From Ditylenchus dipsaci (taxonomy: Eukaryota > Nematoda > Chromadorea > Rhabditida > Anguinidae), in the NCBI GenBank assembly GCA_004194705.1, contig SADC01000451.1, forward strand, positions 29,454-93,453: DNA of 64,000 nt, read 5' to 3'. Below, one piece after another: positions 1 to 10,586 of this stretch. Position 1 is the first letter of the stretch. Each line of letters begins with the position of its first letter. The position numbers and the translations under genes are program-made. Below the pieces are notes generated by a model. That model saw only the letters and a program-made list of their open reading frames with translations, had not been told where the DNA came from and searched no databases.

Positions 1-127
1 AAAAAGTCATGACCCAAAATATAAAAAGGAGGGTATTAGGTGCATGCAGAAAAAATAAAACTGAGGTTAATTAGCAAAAGTTTTCTGGAAAATTAGTAAC
101 TCGAGTAGAAATGAAACCCGTGAAATA

Positions 128-554
128 CAGTCGACGCTCGATTTAACATACGCCCAAAAGTTCGTTCCCGCCTAATGTCCGACACTTTTTTAACTCACTT
201 TTCGACATTTTTTACTTATTCTGTTTTGAAAGTCTGGTCCCAAATATCGCAAGGATTCCGATTTTGCCGATCGTTTTTCAGAATCATAAAATACTTACAT
301 CTAAAAAAGCAAAAACTCGATTTAACATACGCCTAAATCCAAAACAGGTGTATGTTAAATCGAGGTTTTGCTTTTTTACATGTAAATATTTTATGATTCT
401 GAAAAAAGATCGGCAAAACCGAAATCCTTGCGATATTTGCGACCAGACTGTCAAAACAGAATAAGTAAAAAATGTCGAAAAGTGAGTTAAAAAAAGTGTC
501 GGACCCTAGGCGGGAACGAACTTTTTGGGCGTATGTTAAATCGAGCGTCGACTG
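128..554. mobile_element. pogo/Tigger-like palindromic MITE, 427 bp
   Basis: Long inverted-repeat element beginning CAGTCGACGCTCGATTTAA and ending with its reverse complement, flanked on both sides by TA. The arms include the sub-block AAGTTCGTTCCCGCC followed by TCCGACACTTTTTT, which recurs elsewhere in the window (58670-59096, 19570-19690, 47570-47640). CAGT ends and a TA target duplication are typical of pogo/Tigger elements of the Tc1/mariner superfamily. No transposase is encoded. Confidence 0.75.
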
Positions 555-2093
555 TAATTCCACCAGATTCCACAACTCTACCACTGAGTTAGGGACCAGT
601 CAATTCATCCTGCTTTTCAAAAAAGTCAGTCTACCACAACCATCGCAACCAAACGTGTTCTTCTTACATTTTAACTGAATTGCATTCACAATAGTCTGAA
701 TTTCACCAGTATATTCACTGATTTTTACCAGTAAATTTTATATTGGCATTTTTGGCGGAGGGGGGGGAGTGAGGAAATTCTACAGAATAATATATAAAAG
801 TCGGATAATTTACAAAGACAAAACTCAAAATGCGGATAATTCGACAAAGTAAAATTCAACAGTCAGACGTTTCACCAATTTTTTGCACAGACGTCGGCAT
901 TCGGTCTAATTTCCCGATTAAACCGAAATTTCTCAGTTTAATTATCCGAATTTTGAATATTACTTTGTCAAACTATTCGACTGATGAATTTAAAGGGGCA
1001 CGCCAGCACGTTACACTGCAATGAAGGCGGGGACCAGCAATTTATTTCTCTCATAACTGTTTTCCATAAGCGTTGTACCTGATCTGACGAAAGTTTTCTG
1101 CCTAATTTTTAAAAGTAGGATAAGGTGAAGAAGATAAGATTGGATTTAAAAATGAGTGAAAACAATAACGATTTTTGAAAACTTGCTGGTCCTCGCCTTA
1201 ATTTGCGGTGTAACTCTGTTGAATTACCCGCTTTTCGAATATTACTTTGTTGAATAATCCGACTGTTGAAAATTAGTTACTATGTTAAATTATCCGCTTT
1301 TTGAGTATGCAGTTGATGAATTTCGTTCTGATGAATTATCCGGTTTTTGAATTTTCGGGTTATTGAATAGAGCCCCGCTGCATTTTTCTTTCAATTATTG
1401 CTGTAACTTTTTCAAACTTAAAAAATTGTTTTACTTTGCTGGGTGATTTGAGTGAGATTAAGATTTTCAATAATGAGCAAAACCTAAAAAATGCATTTCG
1501 AGCTCTTTGTAAAACCCCTGGACCTCTCTATTTTTCAAATGATCCATATCGCTCATTAGAAAGCCAAGGGCTACAAGAAAACACAAAAACTTTGAGAAAA
1601 TTAAAGCAAAAATTAGAAGCAAAATGGCGATGTAAAATTTATAGGTGAAAATCAATAAATTTACTAGTGAAATTAAGACTTTTGAGGGTAAATATCAATT
1701 GAGCCTTTTTCTTATTTTTTGTAGGACGGGGGACATGTTTGGTGTTCGACCAGTTCTTTCCGCAGCCAGTACTATCTGTTATCGTTTTGGCTTCGGCATA
1801 GGCACAGAATACGCCAGTATATTAGGACGGACTCGAACATGTTCCCCGAACTACAAAAAGTTAAGAAAATGTTTCATGGCATGTTCCTTCGCAAACTGGC
1901 TATTTGTTTTTAAAGCAGAGCGAAGTGGCCGTGGGGTGAAATTATCGGTTGTCAAAATGTTTGAGTCTGTCGTGACAAATGCTGGCCTACCCCGTCCTTT
2001 TGCGGAAAAAGAAGTATTTTACGTTTTTATGGCCTAAAATCGTTGAAAATCCATCTTTAAAATGATAATGAATACATATTCGAGCAGACTTAC
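555..2093. other. gene-free repeat remnants
   Basis: No coding exon recognised. Between 830 and 1350 a motif like GAATTATCCGCTTTTTGAAT followed by ATTACTTTGTC recurs in both orientations, the wreck of an inverted-repeat element. At about 1717-1750 and 1826-1860 a further imperfect inverted pair (TTTTTGTAGGACGGGGGACA and its complement) marks another element, sitting where the last exon(s) of the minus-strand CDK5RAP3 gene would be expected. Confidence 0.5.
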
Positions 2094-5000
2094 ACTGGAG
2101 ATGATCGAATCTTAAAGAGCTGCATTTTTTGCGGATCTTGTAGGGCTGAAATAATTGATTGAACCAAATTTGACCATTTTTCTATAGCTGAAAGTTTTAT
2201 CTGAAATCAAGTTTTGTTATAGCATTTCTTTGCTGAAAAAACAGGCATTTACTGAGAGATCTGCAGGTTTTGTCTCAATGCCTGACAAATAAATATCCGC
2301 TACATTTTCTGAGTTCTCATCTATTTTTCGGAAAGTAAGGAAACAGAGAAGCTGAAAAGAAAGTCAACCTTATAAAAAAGATCTATTTTAAGATTTATAT
2401 GATCACCACTCACTTCCTCCAGCTCAGAAACAACACTTGGCAGAGTCTCTGGATTCTCGAGCACTGACAGGCCTTCACTTCCTCTGGCCACTTTGATGGT
2501 CGAGATCTCTGAAAAAATCAGTGATTTTGTACCTGCCAAAAGGATCGCCAAAATTTAGCCATTGAAAAACGGTTATTTTATTATTATATGAAGTGACATT
2601 TGGTCTAAGCTTAGGTAGGCTTAATAATGCTATGTAGCGCTAGTTAGATCCTAAATTAACCGTCTATTAGAAACCGGCTAATGAAGCCGGAATAAATATT
2701 TGGCGCGAGCCTTTCATCCATTTTTTCGTAAAAATTGAAGTGCACCCCCTCCAAAGAGTATTTTTCTCTAAGCGTCCTATTTTGGGTTCCCTTGTTTTTT
2801 AAAGTTTTTTTGGGCTTAGGTTTAGGCTTAGGCAAAAATGAAAAAAGTTCGCTTAGAGAAAAATACTCTTTGGGGGGGGGGCGCACTTCATATGCTGTCC
2901 ATTTTTTTGTAATTTTTTTGAGTCCTTGCCTTTTTCATTTAATATCTTTTGACGCTTTTGTATGTTTTATTTTTAATGTAACAAGACGAAAACTTTAAAA
3001 CACCAACTCAAAAGTAATGTTCATCGAACTAAAAATTAAAGGGGGGCTGAAAACTGTTAACAATGGAAAGGCTGAACGATATCTGATAAAAATTTAGCCG
3101 CGAACGTATTTTGCGTCTCATGATTGTTTTGCATAAGTAAAGGCCTCACCTGGTTTGGTCACAATGCCATCTATTAGTTGAGACTCTTCATTTAACACAT
3201 CAATAACTATGACCTGCTCCTCAATTGCTGCTCCACTATCTCCAAAGTCAATTTCAGCGTCATCTCCAAAATCTATCTCATCGCCTACATCTGCCTGCAA
3301 ATATAACAAATGAAATTACAATAAATTGACTGAAACAGTATACTGGTTTGGTTTAATGTTAACAACATAATATTACACACACAAAGAATGGTTCCTGGCC
3401 TAAGTAAGTCTTATTAATTCCGCGACAAACTCTTGCTCGTTAATTGCTTTCTATGCAAAAAAATGCTTAGTCGAATCAATTAGATTTTAAAAGGGTGGTA
3501 TCTAATTTTGCCCCTAATTCGCTGCAAAATGCCCCTTATCAGAAATTGAATTTTTTTTCTTAATTTTTGCGTTCATTTTGCTATCGTGTAGGATCTCAGC
3601 TTTCTAATGAACTGTCAAACTTTATTAAATAATTACAGAATGTAGAAACTCAGGGTTCAAATAATTTAGTTAGAATGATGTAACTTTTGTTTTCCTCAAA
3701 TTTTTCCAAACCCCTAAATTTCTACATTTGACAAATCATTCAGTGGAGTTTGATAGCTCGTTAAAAAGCTGAGGTCTTAAGCTACACGATAGTAACAAAA
3801 AGTTTAAAAAATAAACGTAAAAATTGTGAAAAAAATCAATATAAAATTAGGGGCAAGATTAAATATTACCCACTTTAAAATTAAATTTTGGAAAGTAAAA
3901 CAAGCGTTTTGGTATATCAATGACCGGGTACACATTATGACCGGGCACAGTGACAAATTCGCCTTGGTGCCCCTTGTTTATTTCATATATTTATTTTTTT
4001 TAGTTTTTTACGCACTTAGTTTTAGGCCAGGGCGGGCCAGCGCCCATCAGGACGGACTCAAATGTGTGGTTTAAACCTACTTTTTAAACTTTCACAAAAA
4101 AGTGTACCCGGTTGTTTCACTCGGTCATAATGTGAACCCGGTCGTAGGTCAGTCATTCAACAACCCCCACCTCCTTCTAGCTATGCAATTTTTCCTAAAT
4201 TTGAATTTATTAAGATTAGGTCAAAAAAAACTATTTATGAAAGACTAAATGTTCAAAAGATTGAGTCCAGAAAAATAAATAAAACGGGAAAGTTGACCTC
4301 GTGGGCTTTGCATTCAACTGCAAAATTTTGATCATCAGTTTAGTTGTTTTACCCAGTTTAATGTCGAACAAATAAACCACACCTCTGGTGTGTCCATCTG
4401 ACCCTTAATATTGATCTGCTCTACTTTATCTGGAGCATGTCCATACTTCCACTCATAGACTGTCAACTTTTCAGGCAGGCGGGAAATCAGCCGTTGAATT
4501 AGTGGCAGTACTTGCTCACTATCCTCACACTTTTGATTAAGTCTAAACCCAATTATGACAATAAAAGTTCACATAGCGTAGGGAAAAAAACCACTGACCT
4601 GGTGTATTTCCTGAACTTTTGGTAGTAGACAAGCGCATCTTCTAGCTCACCAATTTTATTAAAATTATCAGCGAAAAAGGCAGGTAGGTCGGCAGCCAGT
4701 TGTAACAGCTCATTTTTCATATTATTACCCTCAATGCCCAATTTGGCCAGTTCTTTGTCATAGATGCGTTTGCCCTCGATGGACTGCTTTCGGTAGTCCT
4801 CTTCTTTGCGCTCTGCGTCCTAAACTAACTTATTCTGGTGACAGTCAAGAACAGTCTACAGACAAAGAATTCACCCTAGTGCAAGCTTCTGCTTTGCTGA
4901 TTTGTTTCTTCAGTGAGGGTATTTCGTACTGGATGAAACGTTGGAGAAACTGGGCAGCTTCCGCCAAATACACATTTTCTTTTTCATAGAGAGAAATTAT

Positions 5001-5343
5001 CTCTCGCCAATCCTTCATCCTCTGAGAGGAATAAAACCCAAACATGTTTTTTGAGTCCTTTTCTGTTTCCTTGAGTATTTCTACTATTTCTTTGCAGTGA
5101 AAATAATTTATATCTGCAAAATGGCAGATTGGCGATAAATCAAGAAGTCTAATAAAAAATTGACTTACAAGAGCCTCGCAAAAGATTTAAAATTCTCTCA
5201 TTTTCAGGCATATCTTGGATGGCTTCGCTTATTTTTTCGCGGATGCTATTGACAGCATTCTGCCAATTTTTGTTGCAATGACGTCTTGAAATCAACCATT
5301 CTAGCAACTTGTTACTGTGTATGTCAATGGGAAGACTGTCCAT
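2094..5343 (-). CDS. CDK5RAP3: CDK5RAP3 homologue (UFMylation adaptor), 8 exons seen
   Basis: CDK5RAP3 partners UFL1 and DDRGK1 in the UFM1 ligase complex that modifies ribosomes at the ER. Exons read from the sequence: 5169-5343 (ATG, then PIDIHSNKLLEWLISRRHC), 4875-5114 (YSSQRMKDWREIISLYEKEN, EIPSLKKQI), 4599-4819, 4383-4542 (VYEWKYG), 3150-3294, 2414-2508 (KVARGSEGLSVLENPETL), about 2252-2351, and 2094-2145 (QDPQKMQLFKIRSSP). Order and wording match the animal family throughout, and phases join cleanly for the first six exons. Introns 1 to 3 are 54-56 nt; introns 4 and 5 are enlarged by palindromic insertions. The UFM1-binding region at 3220-3294 has two IDFG motifs where vertebrates have IDWG. 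The border of the seventh exon is uncertain, and the final stretch of about 80 residues was not found. No frameshift seen in the first six exons. Confidence 0.93.
2737..2889. repeat. palindromic MITE in CDK5RAP3 intron 5
   Basis: GAAGTGCACCCCCTCC with AGAGTATTTTTCTCTAAGCG on the left is mirrored on the right by CGCTTAGAGAAAAATACTCT and a G-run ending GCGCACTTC. The element has enlarged an intron that would otherwise be short. Superfamily not determined. Confidence 0.7.
3488..3881. repeat. imperfect foldback element in CDK5RAP3 intron 4
   Basis: Ends TTTTAAAAGGGTGGTA and TTACCCACTTTAAAA are near reverse complements. The arms continue inward through TAATTTTGCCCCTAA and TTAGGGGCAAGATTA and through CTATCGTGTAG and CTACACGATAG. 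Old and diverged. Confidence 0.6.
3915..4148. repeat. second foldback element in CDK5RAP3 intron 4
   Basis: ATGACCGGGTACACATTATG at the left is mirrored by CATAATGTGAACCCGGTCGT at the right, with a second inner pair GTGCC/GTACCCGG. Lies between exons 4 and 5 on the minus-strand gene. Confidence 0.6.
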
Positions 5344-5856
5344 TGAAAAAGTAGCTTTATTGCAAGTAAATTAATAAATGGATTGAATAAATACTATTCC
5401 AAGTGCAGGTGTGGCAGAACACCAACCAAAGTTATCGAAGTGAGCTCAATTAACATTTAAAATTCTGAAACAAGAAGTGTTTTAGCACACATTTGAAGGA
5501 TAGAAGCAAGAGTTGTAAAATCCGAAAAAATAAGCTGTTGACTGATGATTATAGCTCTTAGATTTATCCTTCTCAAGCAACTTTCACATAAACAAATGAC
5601 ATTACAAGTTACATTATTCTATTTACCTCATAGCTAAATCTTACGAACGTGAGCAAACTTGATGAGTTATTTGACTCGTAATTGTGAATCGTAAAAACTT
5701 GCCGCTTAAATTACAATGGATAATATCATTTACACACACCAGCCGACTATCCGTTCGTTTTGACACAGTTTTGATTTGCAACACTTTTATATAGGGAATT
5801 CTATGGCGTTAAAAATGCTTTAGTGAGAATGCTTCAGTGTAAAACTAAGCACATTC
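5344..5856. other. upstream region of CDK5RAP3; no gene seen
   Basis: About 500 nt upstream of the CDK5RAP3 start codon (minus strand reads out of it). The ATG at 5343 is preceded by a pyrimidine tract (ctttttca). No open frame or repeat recognised; a promoter is presumably here but no defined element can be pointed to. Confidence 0.4.
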
Positions 5857-5860
5857 TTAA

Positions 5861-6050
5861 AGGACCATGGTTCTTGCGCGCAGTGGCATGTACAATATTT
5901 ATTTGGCGGGGGACACTTCTCTTTGATCTCTAACTTTACTCTTTGGAGTCGTTCGACATTACCCCAAACAGTAGAGTGCCAGACGAAAGATAAGTGTCCC
6001 CCGCCAATTCGAGTTTCGCACATTCCTCTGCGCGCAAAAACCATGGTCCT
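5861..6050. mobile_element. TTAA-flanked palindromic MITE (piggyBac-like)
   Basis: AGGACCATGGTTCTTGCGCG begins the element and its near complement ending CCATGGTCCT closes it; TTAA stands directly outside both ends (5857-5860, 6051-6054). TTAA duplication is the piggyBac signature. Inner arms share GGCGGGGGACACTT and AAGTGTCCCCCGCC. No transposase. Confidence 0.75.
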
Positions 6051-6055
6051 TTAAA

Positions 6056-6240
6056 GGAGGGAGGAACGGTAAAAACCGACTCGTATAGATTCCAACTTGT
6101 ATAACCCAACTCGTATAGGTCCAACTCGTATAACCCAACTCGTATATGTCCAACTCGTATACCCTAACTCGTATAGGTCTTAACTCGCATAACCCAACTC
6201 GTATATCCCAACTCGTATAGGTATCGATTCTTACAGGTAA
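6056..6240. repeat. tandem repeat, unit about CCAACTCGTATA
   Basis: Roughly a dozen irregular copies of CAACTCGTATA with AACC or GGT spacers. It sits just left of the FLYWCH-like fragment at 6338 and may be the sub-terminal repeat of that element. Confidence 0.7.
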
Positions 6241-6337
6241 CAACTAGTTCATTAGCATCATTTGAACAGGGCACTGCTCACTAGGAAACCTTATTACTGT
6301 CAGTTTTGCTCTATGTGTATGAGTTTTAATTTTTTAG

Positions 6338-7128
6338 ATGGCTACGATCAATTTCAATTACTCGCAGCGCATAGGCTATAAGAAGTTGGCAGTCACGGAA
6401 GCAGAGGATTCAAAATGTGTTATACGTGGTCTAGCGTCTATAATGGTCCCAAAATGGTTTGCTATGCTTGCACAGGATGTCGCTCGCTGCTTGATTGTTG
6501 GAAGAAAGGAAAATATCATGTGAAGGATATGATCTGCCGATATTGAGAGTAAATACAAGCGAAGGCGTATGGATTGATTCAAAGCCTAGCCAACTTAATT
6601 TCTGCCAGCCAAAGAAAATGAGTGAAGTAGGTCTTTATTGTTAAAGTTATTGAAGTTCGGCAGCACACTAGTAATTATAATTAAGCTTCAAGGAGTGAGT
6701 GTCAGAAGAAGCATTCAAGCAGAGTTGGCTCGTGGAACAAACGAAGACGTAGCTTCAGCCGTTGTCAGAACGGAAAAGAATCTCATACAAAAGTTTGCAG
6801 ACAAACCTAAAGGTCCTATTTCTGCTTTTTCCCAAATTTCAGATTGCTTTTTAGAGCGATGTCCCTCATGGTCGACAGCTTCCTCTAAAACAGTCTCTGG
6901 CATCTTGTCAAAAATCAATACAAATATCTGCTGCTCAAGATGAATTCAAGCCAGTTCTGTAAAACCAGATCAATGATGACAGCTTTGGGGACAAACTTTG
7001 CAACTTCCTGCTAAAGATTGGATACATGATGGGCTACAATGAGGATCCGACTGGCAACGAAGAGAGTCACGAAGAGCAAGATGAGTGTAGTACCTCAGAA
7101 GACGAAAGAAACGCATTAGATTCTATAC
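6338..7128 (+). pseudogene. FLYWCH-like zinc-finger / MULE-type N-terminal remnant
   Basis: An acceptor (ttttttag) precedes the ATG at 6338. In shifted frames the stretch reads RGFKMCYTWSSVYNGPKMVC then YACTGC, WKKGKYHV: a C-x2-C plus aromatic pattern resembling FLYWCH fingers that lead MULE transposases. About 300 nt on, VRRSIQAELARGTNEDVASA is open, followed by an acidic tail (NEESHEEQDECSTSEDERNA) that ends where the hAT element begins. Frames do not join, so the copy is broken. Identification as MULE-related is an inference from the finger pattern and from clear MULEs elsewhere in the window. Confidence 0.4.
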
Positions 7129-7508
7129 CAGGGATCGCAAGTGTACTTAATTTCTAAGAAATGTACTTAATTTCAGACAGCGAATCTTAAAAATAAATTG
7201 ATCTTAATTTGTCTTAATTTAAAGAATTTTTCTTAATTTGTCTGCAATTTCAAAATATATTTTTGTTGTCTTGAGATTAAAATATTGCGCAGTGTACTTT
7301 TTCATTTTTCACAAACTTCGTGTTATATTGTGTAGTTTTTATACTGTATTTTAAAAAACAATGCTATTATTTTTTAGTCAATGGCTCCAGCGAAGCGCAA
7401 ACAACTTTTCAAATCGGACTATGAGAAGATCAAAGGAATCAAGAAAAGCAAGAAAGGAGACGACTACGCCTATTGCTGGATATGTGGAAGCGAAATCAGC
7501 CTTGCACG

Positions 7509-8566
7509 GCGTGTCAAACTGGTCAAAATCACGAATTCCAGTTTTCCTCTCAGGACTAAAAAATTCAAAAATTTTTTCGATCCATTTTTTGCCGATATTT
7601 TAGTGCTAGCAGATGAATGCATTGATCGCTGTTTCTTGTGCATCATTTTGCGTCAAGTTTGGACTTAAAAGAAAGCGGAAAGCATGCTCTACAAAACTAT
7701 AGACAACAATTCCAAATAATTAAAAATTTCCATCCATAATTAAGCCGTTTAAAAATGCGTGAAATTTGCTCAAATTTTGGTGTTTTTGTTTGGCTCTAAT
7801 TCTGTCCAAAAGTCGAATTTTGGCAAACCATCCGTAATTATTAAAGCTCCGGGTCTCGGCTATCCAATGCACTTTGAATTTTTGAAAAAGTTGAAAACTC
7901 GCGATTTCCCAGCGCGCGAATTTTGGTCGCAATTTTTCCTCGAAATTTAATGGACTTTTAAAACGTGTGGCGGCCCATTATTCTTAACAAATATGGTTGA
8001 TGTTAAGTATTGAAAAAAAAGCCTTAGACTCTCCGCTTTCGTTTGAGTATTTACTGAGCTGAACATGTTTTAAAAATTTGATCTAGTCACACGTTTTAAA
8101 AGTCCATTAAATTTCGAGGAAAAAATTGCGACCAAAATTCGGCGCGCTGGGAAATCGCGAGTTTTCAACTTTTTTCAAAAATTCAAAGTGCATTGGATAG
8201 CCGAGACCCGGAGCTTTAATAATTACGGATGGTTTGCCAAAATTCGACTTTTGGACAGAATTAGAGCCAAAACAAAAACACCAAAATTTGAGCAAATTTC
8301 ACGCATTTTTAAACGGCTTAATTATGGATGGAAATTTTTAATTATTTGGAATTGTTGTCTATAGTTTTGTAGAGCATGCTTTCCGCTTTCTTTTAAGTCC
8401 AAACTTGACGCAAAATGATGCACAAGAAACAGCGATCAATGCATTCATCTGCTAGCACTAAAATATCGGCAAAAAATGGATCGAAAAAATTTTTGAATTT
8501 TTTAGTCCTGAGAGGAAAACTGGAATTCGTGATTTTGACCAGTTTGACACGCCGTGGAATAAATTC
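7509..8566. mobile_element. long foldback element nested in the hAT zinc-finger gene
   Basis: Arms of about 460 bp (7509-7975 and 8090-8566) are near-perfect reverse complements, starting CGTGTCAAACTGGTCAAAAT on the left; the central loop is about 110 bp. The long near-identity of the arms implies recent origin. No protein; the same translated peptides appear from each arm on opposite strands. Confidence 0.85.
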
Positions 8567-8687
8567 TTTTACTTGTACTTTAGTTTTAAAAAACTCAAAA
8601 AAAAATAGCAAAAAATGCAAGCCAGACAAAAAATTTCGAAAATTTTTTTGTCTCGCAACGAAAAGAGGTAATTCGTGTTTTTGACCA

Positions 8688-8729
8688 GGCTTTTCCAATC
8701 GATCCAAGCTTGGATCGATTGGAAAAGCC
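8688..8729. repeat. perfect 42-bp palindrome
   Basis: GGCTTTTCCAATCGATCCAAG followed immediately by its exact reverse complement, at the right border where the hAT zinc-finger reading frame resumes. It could be a duplicated inverted copy of the host sequence produced during insertion of the foldback element. Confidence 0.85.
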
Positions 8730-8972
8730 GCAATCGAAGTCCATCAGAAGTTGCAAAAGCACGTCGACGCTGCAAGGGCCGCTTCAGTTTCTCAATCACT
8801 CACAACATTTCTTCCAAGTCGATCGGCGCTGAAAATTACTACACTGAAAATTCAATAAAGTTTTTATTGTACCGTGGCTTTAAATGTTGTCTTAATTTTG
8901 TAGCCGAAATCTTAATTTTGAAGATTTTTGTCTTAATTTGGTACGCTTCGACTTGCGATCCCTGTTCTATAC

Positions 8973-10190
8973 TCAGTATGTCTCCTTAATTTGTTTCCGG
9001 CTCATTCTCGTTTTTGTTTAATTTGTTTGCTTGCAATAAAAAATAGAGGTATTTGTCTTTGGCTGTCGTATGTGGGTTGGGCAATCACACATTCTCTTGT
9101 ATAGCTGTTGGAGTCAAACTTTGATACAATGTTACGCCTACGAACCGAAGAAAATACACTTTATCGAGGGTCACACTGTATCACGTTGACACGCATTTGG
9201 GCCCTCTGCAATTGGGCCCCTGCATTTGGCCCCCGCATTTGGGCTCCCGCATTTGGCCCCGCGTTTGGGCCCGCATCTGGGCCCCAATTCAAAAATTCAA
9301 TATTTTTAATTCCATATTGAAATTTCTCTACATTTATTATCTAGTTTATTTCGCAGCACTTTGTGTGCTATTATTACTCATGTTCGTAAGGGATCGAACA
9401 AAGTTTTGAAGTTTCATCCAAAAGTGAAATTAAGGTGTCCAAATTGTGTTAGTCAAGCGATCGCACTGAGATAAGACTATATAAGTAGGGTTATCTTAGG
9501 TGGCGGAAGCCAGTTTTTGAAAAAAAAGGCCGAAAATTCGACTTTTTTCCTTGGGTGACTATTAGAGTAAATACGGTATGCTCTTTTTCCGGGTTAATTC
9601 AAATTCACGCCTTCTTGGTTCTGTATTTTCAAGTTTTCTCAAGAGAAATTTTTCTTTTTCAAAATTTGTGGGTTAACTGAGATGAGCTCAAAGATGTGTC
9701 CCAACTGCAGAACTGCAGAACGCCAAAAAAGAGGCGAATTTGAATTGACCCTGAAAAGCCTGTCACAACCAATTGTATCCTGGCACTTCTTTATTCTATG
9801 ATTTGCTGTATTCTTGGTAAAACCTAAAGTCTAAAAGACCCAAATTTCAAGTGCTTAACTTCGGAGATGGTTATCTTAAAACTAAGTGAGTAGATCGTGG
9901 AGAGGAGTAAAATCGATCCATACCACGTGTTCTGATGTATCGTGAATAAGGGATTGGTTTAATAATTAGTTACACCTAAAAGTCACTAATCGGCATCTTT
10001 AGGTCCAATTTTACAAAATATGCTCTCAAACCTCAGGTGCTAAAGTGAAAGTGACTGTACTGAGGTGAAAGTGATTGTACAGGATATAAATAAATGTCTA
10101 GATGTGATTAGAGAGAAATTCTATCCAGCTGATCTCGCTTAAATTTAATGAACAGGTAACCGACCTGGACATCAAATCAAAATCATTTTA
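8973..10190. other. intergenic repeats, no gene
   Basis: Contains a minisatellite at about 9195-9290 (units of GGGCCC plus CGCATTT), a degraded pogo-like end near 9160 (TTTATCGAGGGTCACACTGT), and a small foldback at about 9590-9755 (GGGTTAATTCAAATTCACGCC against GGCGAATTTGAATTGACCC). Nothing coding seen. Confidence 0.5.
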
Positions 10191-10369
10191 CAGTCAACTC
10201 TCGATTTAACGAACCCCTGGGGAACCGGCAAAATGTTTGTTGAATCGAGAGGTTCGTGAAATCGAGAGCTTATTAGTCATTTATTTATCGGTGGCCAAAA
10301 AGCCACCGAAAAAAGTTAGTTAAATCAAAGTTTCGTTAAATCGGGGTTCGTTAAATCGAGAGTTGACTG
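10191..10369. mobile_element. pogo-like MITE, 179 bp
   Basis: CAGTCAACTCTCGATTTAAC at the left, mirrored by GTTAAATCGAGAGTTGACTG at the right, with TA on both outer sides. Closely related in its ends to elements at 128, 13646, 44352, 44838 and 58670. Confidence 0.85.
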
Positions 10370-10586
10370 TATATAGTTTCTGCCGGCTACCTTAAATTAT
10401 TGTGTACTCTAATGCAAGCATCTTTGAATTAAGAAGACGCAAATCAGGGACAGGTGTTTCCCTCAAAATCATTTCCCTCAAAGGTCGTTTCCCCTCAAAA
10501 TTCATTTCCCCAAAAGGTCGTTTCCCTCAAGTGTCGTTTCCCTTAAAATAATTTTTTAAAATAAAAAATTCGATCAAATAAACTAA

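Larger units (their letters stand above)
7381..8836 (+). pseudogene. BED-type zinc-finger ORF of the hAT element, split by an insertion
   Basis: The first half starts at ATG 7381 (MAPAKRKQLF) and reads YCWICGSEISLA up to about 7508; after the nested foldback, the frame from about 8722 reads HGKAAIEVHQKLQKHVDAAR and then SVSQSLTTFLPS. Joined in register this is a C-x2-C...H...H BED-like finger of about 80 residues with a basic N-terminus, the usual DNA-binding start of hAT transposases. No RNase-H/dimerisation part follows, so the element is either a truncated derivative or encodes only a DNA-binding peptide. The insertion separates the Cys pair from the His pair. Confidence 0.65.
7129..8964 (+). 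mobile_element. hAT element, 1836 bp, perfect 14-bp ends and 8-bp TSD
   Basis: Starts CAGGGATCGCAAGT and ends ACTTGCGATCCCTG (perfect inverted repeat). Flanked by the 8-bp direct repeat TTCTATAC at 7121-7128 and 8965-8972. An 8-bp target duplication with CAGGG-type ends is diagnostic of hAT. Subterminal zones are full of CTTAATTTGTC-type motifs. It carries a short BED-type zinc-finger gene and a nested foldback element. Confidence 0.93.

Noticed and set aside
1436..1648. Plus-strand frame ending ENTKTLRKLKQKLEAKWRCK resembles the end of CDK5RAP3
   Set aside because: It is on the opposite strand to the gene, only the last 20 residues look similar, and low-complexity Lys/Leu sequence matches by chance.
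7720..8295. Matching ORFs on opposite strands at 7759-7950 and 8107-8295
   Set aside because: Same peptide from the two arms of a foldback element; no evidence of translation.
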